A DNA stretch of 64,000 nt from Prosopocoilus inquinatus (Eukaryota > Arthropoda > Insecta > Coleoptera > Lucanidae). Location: positions 9,936,001 to 10,000,000 of the forward strand of contig CM069876.1 in assembly GCA_036172665.1 (NCBI GenBank), given 5' to 3'. The notes under the pieces are model-generated. The model had not been told where the DNA came from. It was given only the letters and a program-made list of their open reading frames with translations, and ran no database searches. Position 1 is the stretch's first letter. Every line of letters begins with the position of its first letter. Below, one piece after another: positions 21,346 to 32,438 of the stretch. A program made the translations under genes and the position numbers.

Positions 21346-21984
21346 TTACTATACGGTCTTTGAACTATATCATAAATAGTTGCAAAAAACAAGGAAATAG
21401 AGAAAATTATTTAGATTATTAATCCTAACAATGGAGTTTTCTATTACAGATATGAATAATTTCAAACTAATTTGTGAGAATATTTTAACTTTAAAACTGC
21501 AAATGAAAATTATCTAATTGCAAAAATTAAAAGTAAAGTTTAATCGAATATTACAAAAATACGTAAAGAAATGTATCGAACATTTTTTTAAAATCTGATT
21601 CGTTCATCCACGCGTTTTACGATAACGAGAAATTCTCTTGTTACTACCTGCTAATACTCTGGTAATTTGACGAGAAATTTGTTTCAGCAACGTTTCCCAT
21701 ATCACCAATAGGAGAATGTAAAAAGAGAATGAATTCAAGCTTGTTCTTATTTTTACCTGAATTGTAATAGATTTTGGTGGCAATGTCCTCGAAATCAAAT
21801 TTTATTCACAATGCGTTACCATATTTTCTTAGAAAGGTAATTTAATTTACCATAAAGTTTGTTGAGTGTGGTGAAGAAGTGACCTACTGAGCTTCCTAGT
21901 CCGCGTGGAGGCGAAGAACCATCTTTCAAGAAAATAAACAAAAATGAAAGAAAAGGGTACGATTACGTTTCTCTGTTAAATCTC
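21346..21984. other. Intergenic, nothing recognised
   Basis: AT-rich sequence with no supported feature. The minus frame 21604-21798 has no recognisable motif. Confidence 0.35.
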
Positions 21985-22615
21985 GAGGAAGTATTTGAAA
22001 TTTATGAGTTATCCGAGAACATAAGTTTGCTACTAGGATTGCTTACAGCTGAAATGAACTATAGGTATACATAATTACTATCCAAAAAAAGCTTCAAAAT
22101 ATAATCTTTATCTAATGAAAATTTAACTTTAATCTTTAATTTATTTTCAACATCTAATCGATATCCAACGCTAATGATTTGTTGTTGAAAATGTTTTAGT
22201 CTCTAGTGTTCCTTACTTTTTTAATTCGACAAAATACGATCGAATATTAAAAAATGTAAGGCATGTGTTTGCAAAAAATTAGCTAAAAATCATTAGCCGA
22301 TATTCAACAGTTCCCAAGATACCGATTAAAGCCAGATCTTACCACCTTCTGATAAATATATCTACCGATCAATATCCTGAGAAACTATTGTCGACACAAT
22401 GGTTTCCAAGGATACTAATCAGCCTTAAATTTAACAGGAGGTGGTAAGATCGGGCCTAAATGTTGATAATAAATTGACGGATTAATAGAGTTAAATTTTC
22501 ATTAGATAAAAATAATATTTTGAAGTTTTTTGTCTGAACTTTAGCAATTAATAAATTTCAGTTGTAAGAATTCCTTGTAGTGAACTTACGTTCTCGGATT
22601 ATAAATGTCAATACT
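21985..22615. mobile_element. Foldback element carrying two smaller hairpins inside
   Basis: The outer arms (21985-22153 and 22462-22615) are imperfect inverted copies sharing ATCCGAGAAC-TAAGTT, CTAATGAAAATTTAACT and CTTCAAAATAT blocks. Between them sit a weaker hairpin (about 22155-22310, CTAATGATTT/AAATCATTAG) and a long hairpin (22331-22458, GATCTTACCACCT/AGGTGGTAAGATC with an inner ACTATTGTCGACACAATGG loop). Probably successive MITE insertions. No target duplications resolved. Confidence 0.6.
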
Positions 22616-25054
22616 TCATTGAAATTTAATAAATGTAATTATGCCTTTTCTTTTTTCTTTATTTTATTGAAATGTGGTTATCAGAAGTTGGATTATACTA
22701 TAGCTATTTAATTGTGTCAAAATATACAGGGCGTTCATCTAATTTTCTTGTAAACTTTAAACTTTTAAGTTTCAATTGTTTCTATGCAAACATATATCAA
22801 AAATGTTACTTTACTCACAGGGAATATTCTTCACGATATTTATAATTAGTTGATTATGTATAAAATACTTCAACATTTTAGCTCTTTAATTCAATGGAAA
22901 AGCTGTAGATTTCGATTTAGGACTGTAGGTGTGAATTTGTAAGAGAAATTGGTACATTCCATTTAAAAAAGTATAACTGGTAGATAAGTCACTTATGGAA
23001 CATGCTGTAAATGTGAAAATAATTTTCTGATATAGAGTTAATTATAGACAATAACTTTTGTATAAGACATTTTCTTTTATAAGTAATATTTAAGATTCTG
23101 TTGAAGAAATCAATACTAATGACACACATCCTGTATATTCTAGTGATACTATTCTATTTTCAATTACTGCAACTGTTTATAATAAATTTTCAAGACCAAA
23201 AAATTAGAGAGAGAACAATTATGATTTTTGTCCATTTACACCTGTGCAATATTTAATGTAGTGTGTATAGTAGTGTGTATAAAGAGTGGTTCACAATAAA
23301 TGGTATTTCTTTTTTTAGACAGGAAGTTATAATTTCATATCTAGCTATAACTTTTAATTATGAATGACTTTTTCTTATGACATTTTCCTGTATCTTGTGA
23401 AATAATGGCATATTACTCTTAAGTGGTAATCATTTCTTAGTGTCCACGCTGTATATCATTCAAGATGAATTTCATCTGACATTTGTCAATTTGATTTTAG
23501 GAGATGCAGAAGTGTTTTTACTCAATAAATTTAAATAAAAATTGATAATAAAAAAATCTCCTTTTATAGCACACTTTTTGAAAGACACTGTACTACGACG
23601 ATTAACTTAAATGATACTCCTGCACGCGAACCACACCCTTAAGAACGTTCAGCGTAAGGGCTACGAAACTGTCAAATGGTATCAATTATGGTCAGCGTCG
23701 TTGTACATGACAACAATATAATTTCAATTTGACTAATTTTGTGTGTTGAAGAAAAATTTCCGATTAGTTACGATAATATTTATTAACTTTTATTGTTTTT
23801 TTTTTACTAGAAACATATTTAATACACCCAATGTTAAAAGCGATTTTTTTTAATAAGTTGTAAAGCTGATGCTTTATTCATCAACAATTTTTATTGCCGT
23901 CTGTAAAGTGTTTCGCAATAAACGTTGCTCAATTTTTTATTGTTGCAATTGTTTATTGCTGCAAACTATAAAGCTGTCTTTATATTGTAATAATTTCTCA
24001 GTTTCTGTCTTGTGTTGCTGGGAAATAAAGACTTTTATTAATTTATTATTAAATTCGAACCGAATAAAAAAAGCGTTCACTACTGAATTTTCTTGAGCGA
24101 TGTGAATTATAATTAGATCTTTTCGGAATTTGGATATAATGATGTAGGAACGATTTCATTTTATACCTCTACGTATATTCGATAGGCTTATTGGCAAATA
24201 ACATTAGCAAATGCTGATTGCGCTCGTTCACATTATGACGTTATTATCAAATGAAAATTTAATTCCATAATCTGCTTCACTAGTAATCTCATACATTGAC
24301 GTTGCATTTCCATAAATTATGATTAAAACACATCACTTATACATACATTTACATGAGACAGTGCAAACCATGAATTATTTCTAAATATTTTGGGAGATAT
24401 TTACAGTGTGTTCATGGATTGTGTTCACAACAGAAAGGACTTTTTATTTTTTAGTTTTCGAGAAAAAGTCATTTTTCATAAAAGTTTTTACTTGTCCTAA
24501 AACCCCCCAAAAAATCATAAAACGTGGTAAATTCTGGTTGATAACCGTGAAAAATTGAAAATTCTCTTTTGACTTCTAAAATTTAAAGTTTTTCTTAGTA
24601 AAATCACGTCATCTGGTACTGCTTGTGCCATGAATTAAAATGTTTATCATAATATCAAAAACGCTAAAACTTCAATTTAGAAAAAACAAGTCAAAATGTC
24701 TGCCTTTTTAAATTGTTTGGAATCAATATTAAAATCCTCGATAATTTAAATCTTCGATTCTTCATTGTTAAGACAAGCGAAGTGCTGTGAAAATAGTAGC
24801 CTCAGCCTCAAGAAAAACTTCATTCTCTTTCAACACTGGCTTTTTTATCAAATTTTTTAAACATTTTTTTCAGTTATTCGCACTTGGACTTTTGGTAATT
24901 TTTGACTAATTTTTAATCTGACTTAAAGAATTGGTATACTGGGGCAATGTAATATTTATAAATTTTAGTTAAAAAAAATTAGTATAGTATGTTATATGAA
25001 TTATAAGAAAAGCGTAATTTCTGAAAATTATGAAAAAGTGACTTATCATATACC
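22616..25054. other. Intergenic, nothing recognised
   Basis: Very AT-rich. Only a TATACAGGGCGTTCATC motif at 22727, like other ACAGGGTG termini in the window, stands out. No coding frame or terminal repeat pair was supported. Confidence 0.4.
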
Positions 25055-25255
25055 ACGACAACGGACATACCAACTCAGTCCCAACGACTTACAAGAAGCA
25101 GCAGCAAAACCACCACCAGCAGCAGCAGACCTGAGGAAGTTCCTCTGCAATGGAGAATGAAACGTCGGCAATAGAAGAAATCCGAGAGACGCGGTTCCAA
25201 CCGGAAGCCAAGAATTCAAACACGACTTATCAAGTTTTGCGCGAATGCTCTTCAA
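25055..25255 (+). other. PLE-like fragment with a hammerhead-like core (decayed)
   Basis: The segment is GC-richer than its surroundings and contains CTGAGGA, a possible weak stem, then GAAACGTCGG (about 25131-25177). CTGANGA...GAAACGTC is the usual signature at PLE hammerheads, and ACGT would be the short palindromic helix III. Helix II has bulges and helix I does not pair well, so it may be only a relic or a coincidence. The minus frame 25046-25255 is not a recognisable protein. Confidence 0.35.
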
Positions 25256-26416
25256 AAGCTAAAAACATTTATCTGAAACATTTATAGACGAAATGCAAAT
25301 TTACTGAAATGACGTATTCCATACTTTTCCAACACAGTATGTGACAGAAATTAAAAATTTGTTTGAATTTATGAATAAAGTTCAATGAAATAAATAAAAA
25401 CTGAATTTGCTGGTAAAGAAAATATGACAGGAAATCATTGGCTGACTGAAGTACGTGCAATTGTTTTATTTATTTATATTTTTTTATTCCTAAAATTCAT
25501 TTTATTAGAATGAAGTCACTTCTCATATTCTATGTCTACATATTATTTTCGAAACTTATCTCAATGGCAACAGTTCTGTGTGAAAGTAGATATCCAACTA
25601 CCGCTTTAAGCAATAACTAAAATAATAAGATTTTCTAGCAATGTCGAAGGGTGTGCTAAAAATTTATTCTTAATTTTGCCTTTCTGTTAGCTTAACTGCG
25701 TCAATTAGGGCCTGAAAACGACGGAATCTGGGAGATAATTTTAACAACTTACGATGTACAACAAATGTTGAGAATGCGGCGCCCGGGTTAAGTTTTATAT
25801 TTCGGCGATAAATTATAGAGCAAGTGTTCCTAATTTCAGATCATTTTTGTCTGAGGAGCGCTCACTGCCATTTGTAAGGGAAATAAGCATTAAAATTATT
25901 TGCTTATAGAGATTTCACAAAGCAGATAATACAATTCTTTTACTTTAACTCAGATTAAACTTTAAATAATAGTAATCTTGTAGACTTTAAAGACATTAAG
26001 CTCAACTCAGTCTTGTTACATAAAGGTATTTTTATTGGTTATTATGGTTTACAAAACAGTCCTTTTTTTATTCTTTCAATACCCGTTTTCTAAATTCTTT
26101 CCATTTGTAAGGATAGAGTTGTTAAGATTACTCTCAGAGATTTTATTTATGTTTGTATTTGTGTAACTAAAGAACATTAAATTGGAAGCACATTCTATCA
26201 AAGCATACGATCTATTTATTACCCATGTAACTAAATATGCTTCATTAAATTCTTATAAATCTTCATACAGCAAGCCTGTAAAACTTACAGCTTTATTATT
26301 TGGTCTTATAAACATTCTCTCGATATTAATAAAGTACCAAACGACCAAAATGGGCAAAAATAATAAAGCAAAATGATGATATAGAAGTGTCTAAAAGCGG
26401 TTTGTAAAGTAATGAA
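25256..26416. other. Intergenic, nothing recognised
   Basis: AT-rich sequence with no supported feature. Confidence 0.4.
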
Positions 26417-26429
26417 TGTTAACCCTATT

Positions 26430-26577
26430 AAATAGATAAAACAGATCTTACGATCGCTTTTTGACCTAACATTGCAGTAGTACGTCTCTGCTGACGAAGC
26501 CCCAAGCAGGGCTGAAACAGCTATACAGAGGCTGCTCGAAGTTTTCACTGCAATCAAAAACGATTTGCAACAAAATT
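26430..26577. mobile_element. Short insertion of the hammerhead unit, antisense joined to sense
   Basis: An antisense piece (to about 26480, with CGCTTTTTGACCTAACATTG) is joined directly to a sense piece with the hammerhead (26481 on). The whole is flanked by TGTTAACCCTATT (26417-26429) and TGTTAACACTATT (26578-26590), a 13-bp duplication with one mismatch. This repeats the antisense-then-sense order of the 19.5-kb array at an independent site. Confidence 0.7.
26485..26531 (+). ncRNA. Hammerhead ribozyme with changed but paired helix I
   Basis: CTGACGA (26491-26497), helix II AGCCC/GGGCT, GAAA (26514-26517), ACAGCTAT, A at the cleavage position (26525). Helix I is TCTCTG against CAGAGG: both strands differ from TTTCTG/CAGAAG of the 20.2-kb copy, yet pairing is kept (with a terminal U-G). 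One base of the helix III palindrome is mutated. Confidence 0.72.
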
Positions 26578-26640
26578 TGTTAACACTATTGTTTATGTTG
26601 CATAAACGTTTCTGGAAGTATTAAAAATCTATTTAACCCT

Positions 26641-26833
26641 TTAAGGCCAGTTGTACCAATGCAATTCAAGGGGACGTTCAATTGAACCAGATTCAAAGTA
26701 AACAAATTCGCATAGGATTTTAAGGACATATGGCAATTAATGCATTCCTAAATAAAATTTGATGCGAGTTTGTTGACTTTGAACCTGGTCCAGTTGAACG
26801 TCGCCCTGAAATCCCTTGGTACAATTGGCCCTC
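26641..26833. mobile_element. Hairpin MITE, about 190 bp
   Basis: Inverted ends AAGGCCAGTTGTACCAA and AGGGCCAATTGTACCAA (read inward) continue through GACGTTCAA, GAACCAG and TTCAAAGT blocks for about 75 bp with some differences. TTAA stands beside the left end (near 26633), but no matching right-hand site was seen. Confidence 0.65.
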
Positions 26834-27067
26834 AGTGGTGACGTGCGATCTCACAGACCGACGAACTTTTATTATCTCAATAAATTTATAAATAAGGGAG
26901 AATATCTGTTCTTTGTTTGTATACCTTCTTGCTAATATATTATCAATTCTGTGACGTATTTTATTTATTTCCTTGTATTACTCACCAAATAATAGATCTC
27001 ACTTTTACCGGTAAGTTAACCTTGATATATGACTAGTGTTGTTCTCAAACTAGTTTTTATTAAAAAA

Positions 27068-29100
27068 ATGGGTGATTATGAAAAAGAACAAGCAAAAGAC
27101 TTATGAATGAAGTGTTGAATGATGAAATAGAAGTGGTTTTTGACAGCGAAGATGATGAAATTGAAAATGATCATGTTGATATACAAGAAGGAAGCCCTGA
27201 TACGTAACAAGAGCTTGAACCCGAAGAACATGTACAGGCTAGTGTTTGTGGGCAAAGATAAGAAAATATTCTGGAGGAAACACCGACCCCCGCAAGTTAA
27301 AAAAGTTAACCATTTGAACTTAGAAGATGTCTTCAAGATTAATGGTACTGCTCCAGAGGTTTTCCGAACGACGATATGCAAACTAGGGAGGCCAGACGCG
27401 AATTAGACAAACTTGTATCAATTAGGGAATTGTTCGATAAGTTTGTAACGAATTGTAAAGGAACCTTACATCTTGTCCGAACAGGTAACAGTTGATGAAA
27501 AACTCGAGGCTTTTCATGGTCGCTGTGTCTTTCGTCAGTGTCAGTGTACGCCACAAAAACTAAATAAATATGGAATCAAAATTTTTGCCCTATGCGAGGC
27601 AAAAATGTTTTACACATCTAACCTCGAGGTCTGTGCTGGAAATCAACCTGAAAGACCCTTTTCCCCGAGCAATAGCGCGTTGTCAGTGGTTGAACGATTA
27701 TGTGAATGTATGGTTCTAATAGAAACGTCACAACAAATAGATGGTTTACTAGTAATGATTTGGCGAAAAATCTACTAAGCCATAGACTGACAACGATAGG
27801 AACAATACGATCCAACAAAAGAGACCTTCCACCGGAATTTTTACAGCGAAACAATCGACCAATCGGTGCCAGTATGTTTGAATTTAGACAAAATTGTACC
27901 CTTGTATCTCACATATCAAAGAAAAATAAAAATATCCTTTTAATTTCGACTTGTCATGATGACGATAAAATTGATCCAGAAACCAGCAAACCAGAAATAA
28001 TTATAGACTATCAGGGTTCGGAAATGCTCACTCATGAACCACCCGTGGGTGAGTATTGAAAAATGTGCTCGTAAGAAAATGCTCATATTCGTGAAGGTGG
28101 ACGTTAACATTCGTGTGGGCACATGAATGAAATCATGAAACTCATTCCGCAAGAACTCACGACTCATGAGAGAGCGAACGGCAACCGCACACGAGTTGAT
28201 AGTATATGCTTTTACGTCGTTGTGCAGGCAAGCCGTTAAAAATCCTCTATTATTTCATACGGTGCCGTTCGTTCCCCAAATTTAATCCGATGAATAATAC
28301 ACAATTATCATTTATCATTAATTTAATTAGCAAAATATTTTATTATATTATGATTGTCTAGCAACTTACGCAAAATAAATAATAACACCCACATATTTTT
28401 ATGATACAGAAATATTCGGGATCATCCCTGTGATGTTTTGATATTGGTTTGTAAATTAAAAAAAAAAGACTAAAAGCCCGTTATTAAGACCTAGGTCATC
28501 TGTACCGGAATGAGCTGGAATGAGCGCTCGCGAGCGTACATGATCTGTTCATGAACCTGAACAAAAGCGAAAGAACGTATTGCTCATCTTCGCGTTTAGT
28601 ATATATCCATGAGTGAACTATGAGTAGATTCATTGGTTCATGCGCGCACAAGAGTGAGTATTTCCGAACCCTGTAGATTATAAGCAAATCAAGTCGGGAG
28701 TAGATACAGCAGACCAACTTTGTGCGAACTGTAGTTGTACAAGGGCTATTCTACAGTTTATTAAAAACATCCGGTATAAATTCACAAGTAAAATATGTTG
28801 TCAATACAAATGAAAAGGTTCTGCGGCGAAATTTTCTTAAAAATTTAGCATTCGGCTTGATAGATGGCCATCTGAGAGTACGTGCTAATTCCAACTATTT
28901 GTCCAAAGCGCTGCGTCTGAGAATATCTGAGGTATGTAAAATAGAATAACTAGAAGGACCAAATGAGGAGAGAAAAAACATGCTGCGAAGATGCGTTCTT
29001 TGTGTGGTTCGAAGAAAAACAGAAAGGCAAAATATAGCTGTAAAACATGTAAAAATTTTTATGTTTAGAACATGTAACAACTATCTCTGCTGACTGTTAC
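27068..29100 (+). pseudogene. piggyBac-type transposase, interrupted and frameshifted
   Basis: Starts at ATG 27068, followed by an acidic N-terminus in a shifted frame (VVFDSEDDEIEN). Further pieces in order are GKDKKIFWRKHRPP (27250-27300), VTVDEKLEAFHGRC...NKYGIKI (27480-27600, catalytic DDE region), then GSNRNVTTNRWFTS and ..IGTIRSNKRDLPPEF (27706-27840), then SHISKKNKNILLISTCHDDD. After a 662-bp MITE at 28012, the sequence resumes with SGVDTADQLC (28690 on), FLKNLAFGLI, and a Cys-rich C-terminal finger (CGSKKNRKAKYSCKTCK, near 29000). At least five frame changes. No clear terminal repeats were found, so element ends are unknown. Confidence 0.85.
28012..28673. mobile_element. Non-autonomous hAT element inserted in the piggyBac relic
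   Basis: Ends are CAGGGTTCGGAAATGCTCAC and CAGGGTTCGGAAATACTCAC (read inward). They are flanked by TAGACTAT (28004-28011) and TAGATTAT (28674-28681), a 7/8-match 8-bp duplication. It splits the piggyBac coding sequence inside the EIIIDY / YKQ...GVDTADQ region. The interior has GAGTGAGC/CTCACTC motifs in both orientations and no transposase. Confidence 0.85.
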
Positions 29101-29669
29101 AATAATTCAAATACTCAAGGATAATTAGTTTGATACGTCAGTAGTTGTATTGTTTGGAATTACTCTGTCGCTTTCTCTTACCGAAAAAAAAAATATCGGA
29201 GGTAAAAATAACATGACTGAAAACTATATTTGCAAATTTTAGAGTAATTTCAAGCAGCACAAACAGACCTAAAGCCTCATTTATAAAGGGTAGTAGGCTA
29301 GTAGGACACCATTAAGCTGTACTAGTAAGGGTTCACAATTAAAGCGTTAACAGCATCGTAGTAGTTACCAGTAGTTATTTTTACAAATAAGGCATCTGTT
29401 AAGACCGTTTTACATTACACAATTTGTTGTATAAGAAGTTCAATTTTTGAAACAACCCAAATATATAACCTAACATCTGTAAAATTACAATCAACTGCGC
29501 AGAATCACTCACAATTTCTTGTGTGTGAATATCAAACAAGAAACCTCGGGACTACTTAAGATGCTACACAATCTAGATTGTTTCAAAAATTGTACAATTT
29601 CTTGAACAATAAATGTGTAATGTAAAATGGCCTTTAGTAATACTTTTCATCAATTTTTATTTTATTTGT
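29101..29669. other. Intergenic, nothing recognised
   Basis: AT-rich sequence with no supported feature. A weak inverted pair around TACACAATTTGTTGTA / TACAATTTCTTGAACA at 29420-29610 may be a worn MITE. Confidence 0.35.
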
Positions 29670-29718
29670 ATTTAAGTGCTAATTGAAAATAACCTCGGCC
29701 CACAATAATTTTTATATC

Positions 29719-29761
29719 CGTAGATACGTATTTCGGCAGCTAAGCTGTCATCTTCAGTACG
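29719..29761 (-). ncRNA. Hammerhead ribozyme core of the Penelope-like element
   Basis: On the minus strand: CGTA (helix I), CTGAAGA (29757-29751), helix II GACAGC-TTA-GCTGCC with one mismatch, GAAA (29734-29731), palindromic ATACGTAT, C at the cleavage position (29723) and TACG closing helix I with four perfect pairs. As in the 12.2-kb copies there is one extra U between the CUGAAGA box and helix II. Confidence 0.65.
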
Positions 29762-30213
29762 CTACCAACTTAAAAGCACTAAAAAATGTCTAAAAACAAC
29801 CTAATCACACTGACAAAATCATAAAAATGTTAAACCTAACAACAATCTAATCATCCTAAAAGCTAAATATGTGTAAATGAGTAAATATAAATTAATATGT
29901 GAAAATCTAAAATAAACTATATATGTTATGTATAATACGAAAATAAATAGTCCAAAGACCCCGAAAAAACTTCTTATTCTAACGAATAAATAAGAATATA
30001 ATTCCCTGTTATTTGATATCTAAAGACCTAAAAATCCTGAAAAATAAAATAATATATATATATTAGGTATAAATCGTTCAAAAAACAACCTACAGATGAG
30101 AGCAAATCACACTCACACACCGCAAATTAAGAGCACTTTAGGAAAATTTTATCTCGGAGAGTTCTCTCGTTATGAAATATCCAGTGCAAATGCGTCTCTA
30201 ACCCCCCTTTATA

Positions 30214-32079
30214 CTGGGTGTCTCATAACCTATGGAGGAGATTAAAAGGATGGCTAGAGGAGATCAAATTAATTCATTTTACTTAATTCGCTTTTGACCG
30301 AAACCCAATAATAAGAAAGTTACAGCAGTTTAAATTTCTTAAAAACTTCCAGCTACATGTTGGCTAACGCTGAAATTAATGGGAAAAAGTAGTTAGAAAT
30401 AAAGTGTTCACGTTTCCAAGGTAACTTAGTGCCTACATAATATGTTGATAGTTCGCTGTTACTTTAATTTTAAAGTATATAATCATGTACTCGACAAAAA
30501 ATAATGGCAAAAGCAGTAAGCAGAAACCTTTTTAATTAATAAAACTATAGAAAAATAAAAATTAAACTCTAAACTTTATTAAAACTTAAACATTTAAAGA
30601 TGTTCCTCAAAATGCTGACCCTGCATTTCAACACGCAGTTGTGCACGACGAATCCAGTTTCCTGATACTTGTGGAAAATGGTCGCGTAAGTAATCAGTAG
30701 CAACGTTGATGCGATGGCGCAATTCTTCGATTGTATCAACTTCAGTGGCATATACCCGTTCTTTCATATATCCCCATAAGAAAAAATCAAGTGGGTTTAA
30801 ATCGGGACTACGTGGGGGCCATGAAATAAATCCATGCCGACCAATCCATCTTTGCGGAAAAATGGTGTCAAGATAGTCTCTTACGGCAAGACTAAAATGC
30901 GCAGGACAGCCATCGTGCATAACCACATACTCCGCCGCACATTTAAAGGAACATCCTCGAGGAGTTCCGGCAGAACTTCCTGTAAAAACTGCAAATAAGA
31001 ATCACCATTCAGGCGTGGTGGCAATTCGAACGACCGCATAAGGGTGTTGTTCACAATCCCAGCCCACAAATTTAAGCTAAAACATTGCTGAAAGGCATTC
31101 CGGCGGATCGCATGTGGATTTTCATCTGCCCATACGTGAAAATTGTAAGGTTAAGACTCCCAATCATGGTAAAGCAGCATTCATCCGTTACCAGTACATT
31201 TGCTGGAAATTCCGCGTCTCTGTTAGTACGATGTAGTAGCCATTCGCAAAACTGTTGACGAAACGGATAATCATTTGGAGTTAGTCCTTGCACCTTTTGG
31301 AAGTGGTAGGAGTGCAAACCATTCATGCTCAACGTGCGAGAAACAAAGGACCGAGAAACACTAACTTGGTGGGAAATTTTCCGTGTACTTGTAGTAGGAT
31401 CTGAGCTTGCCATTTCTAAAATTTCTTCTTCAACGTTAGCATCATTCACATTTAATCTCCCACCACCATGACCTTTCGTGGGTTGTAATTTCCCAGTCTC
31501 TCTTCCTCGTTGAATCACGCGAAAGATAGTGTTTTCGGAAGGTATTTGTCGATTTGGAAATTTTTCCAAATACATAAGTCTTGCGCGTTCAGCAGCTCCA
31601 TACATTTGGATCATGTCCATACATTTGGATCATGTCCATGTCATTAGAATAATTAACCATTTTATTTGAATGAATTACTTACAGATAAATACCTTTACTT
31701 TGACAGTTAAAGGAATTGATATTTAAGTAAATTTCTATGAGAACTTGTTTTAGTTTTAGTCAGCGGCTCTCAATAAAATGGACACCAGTTTTTGAACATT
31801 AAGAGAAAAAAATAAATACGCGTAACTTTTAAGGAACTAATTTTTTATTAACTTTTTTAACTAAACTTTGTTCAACTAACTCTTAGACACTACAAATTTG
31901 AATTTAAAAGTAATTTAATACTGTGGTTAGTGAACATTTGCTTCTTAAATATTTAAACTTTAAACTGCTGTAACTTTCTTATTATTGGGTTTCGGTCAAA
32001 AGCGAATTAAGAAAAAAGCTTTCATTTGATCTCCTCTAGCCACTCTTTTAATCTGCTCCGTAGGTTATGAGACACCCAG
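30214..32079 (-). mobile_element. IS630/Tc1/mariner-superfamily transposon inserted in the PLE
   Basis: Long inverted ends CTGGGTGTCTCATAACCTA (30214 on, and the complement up to 32079) continue for over 50 bp through AGATTAAAAG and GGCTAGAGGAGATC. TA lies directly outside both ends (30212-30213 and 32080-32081), the target of the superfamily. The 1866-bp element codes a transposase on the minus strand. Removing it rejoins the PLE sequence. Confidence 0.9.
30594..31660 (-). pseudogene. Mariner-type DDE transposase, three frameshifts
   Basis: ATG at 31660. N-terminal helix-turn-helix region (GAAERARLMYLEKFPNR, then STRKISHQVSVSRSFVSRTL), then the catalytic triad region: VLVTDECCF (first Asp), MHDGCPAHF (second Asp) and WPPRSPDLNPLDFFLWGYMK (third Asp, 37 residues after the second). 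Stop at 30594. Frame is broken by a 19-bp tandem duplication near 31603-31640 and by single-base changes near 31135 and 30925. All three catalytic residues are still readable, so decay is fairly recent. Confidence 0.88.
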
Positions 32080-32247
32080 TATATGATTTAGGTAGTGACA
32101 TGTAGCGGATGATTTCTGACGTACAAGTACGTCATCTAGTGGCCAATTTTTGACTTATGATATATGTATCTAAATACGAACCATCAAATAACAATCTACA
32201 AATTAGAGTAAATCAAATAATACGGAATTAGGTATTGGTCCGGTGTC

Positions 32248-32427
32248 TCAATTCATTAAATTGTTTTTATTTTTCCGAATAAAAATACTTTCGTAAGCAT
32301 TTAATTCCCTATTATTTGAAACTTCCTTAATGAGTTTTAAATTATCCTTAATAATACTATGTCCTGTATTGTAAATATGTTGTGCAACACTTGATTTCTC
32401 AAACCTATTATACCTGTAGTGACTTAA
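32248..32427 (-). pseudogene. Penelope-like protein, C-terminal end of the GIY-YIG region
   Basis: The minus frame contains RFEKSSVAQHIYNTGHSI, then NNRELNAYESIFIRKNKNN and a TGA stop at 32248. The pattern AQH...TGH followed by L.AYES..I.K is typical of the end of the GIY-YIG endonuclease in PLE proteins. The catalytic GIY-YIG core itself and the RT are absent because of 5' truncation. Confidence 0.78.
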
Positions 32428-32438
32428 ATTTAAGTGCT

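Larger units (their letters stand above)
29681..32427 (-). mobile_element. 5'-truncated Penelope-like element, split by a mariner-type insertion
   Basis: An 11-bp direct repeat ATTTAAGTGCT (29670-29680 and 32428-32438) brackets the element. Read on the minus strand it starts in the C-terminal part of the PLE protein (32427-32248), passes into 3' sequence, is interrupted by a transposon at 30214-32079, and ends with a hammerhead core and a GTGGGCCGAGGTTATTTTC block shared with the 12.2-kb PLE unit. Without the insertion it is about 880 bp. The RT domain is lost. Confidence 0.8.
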
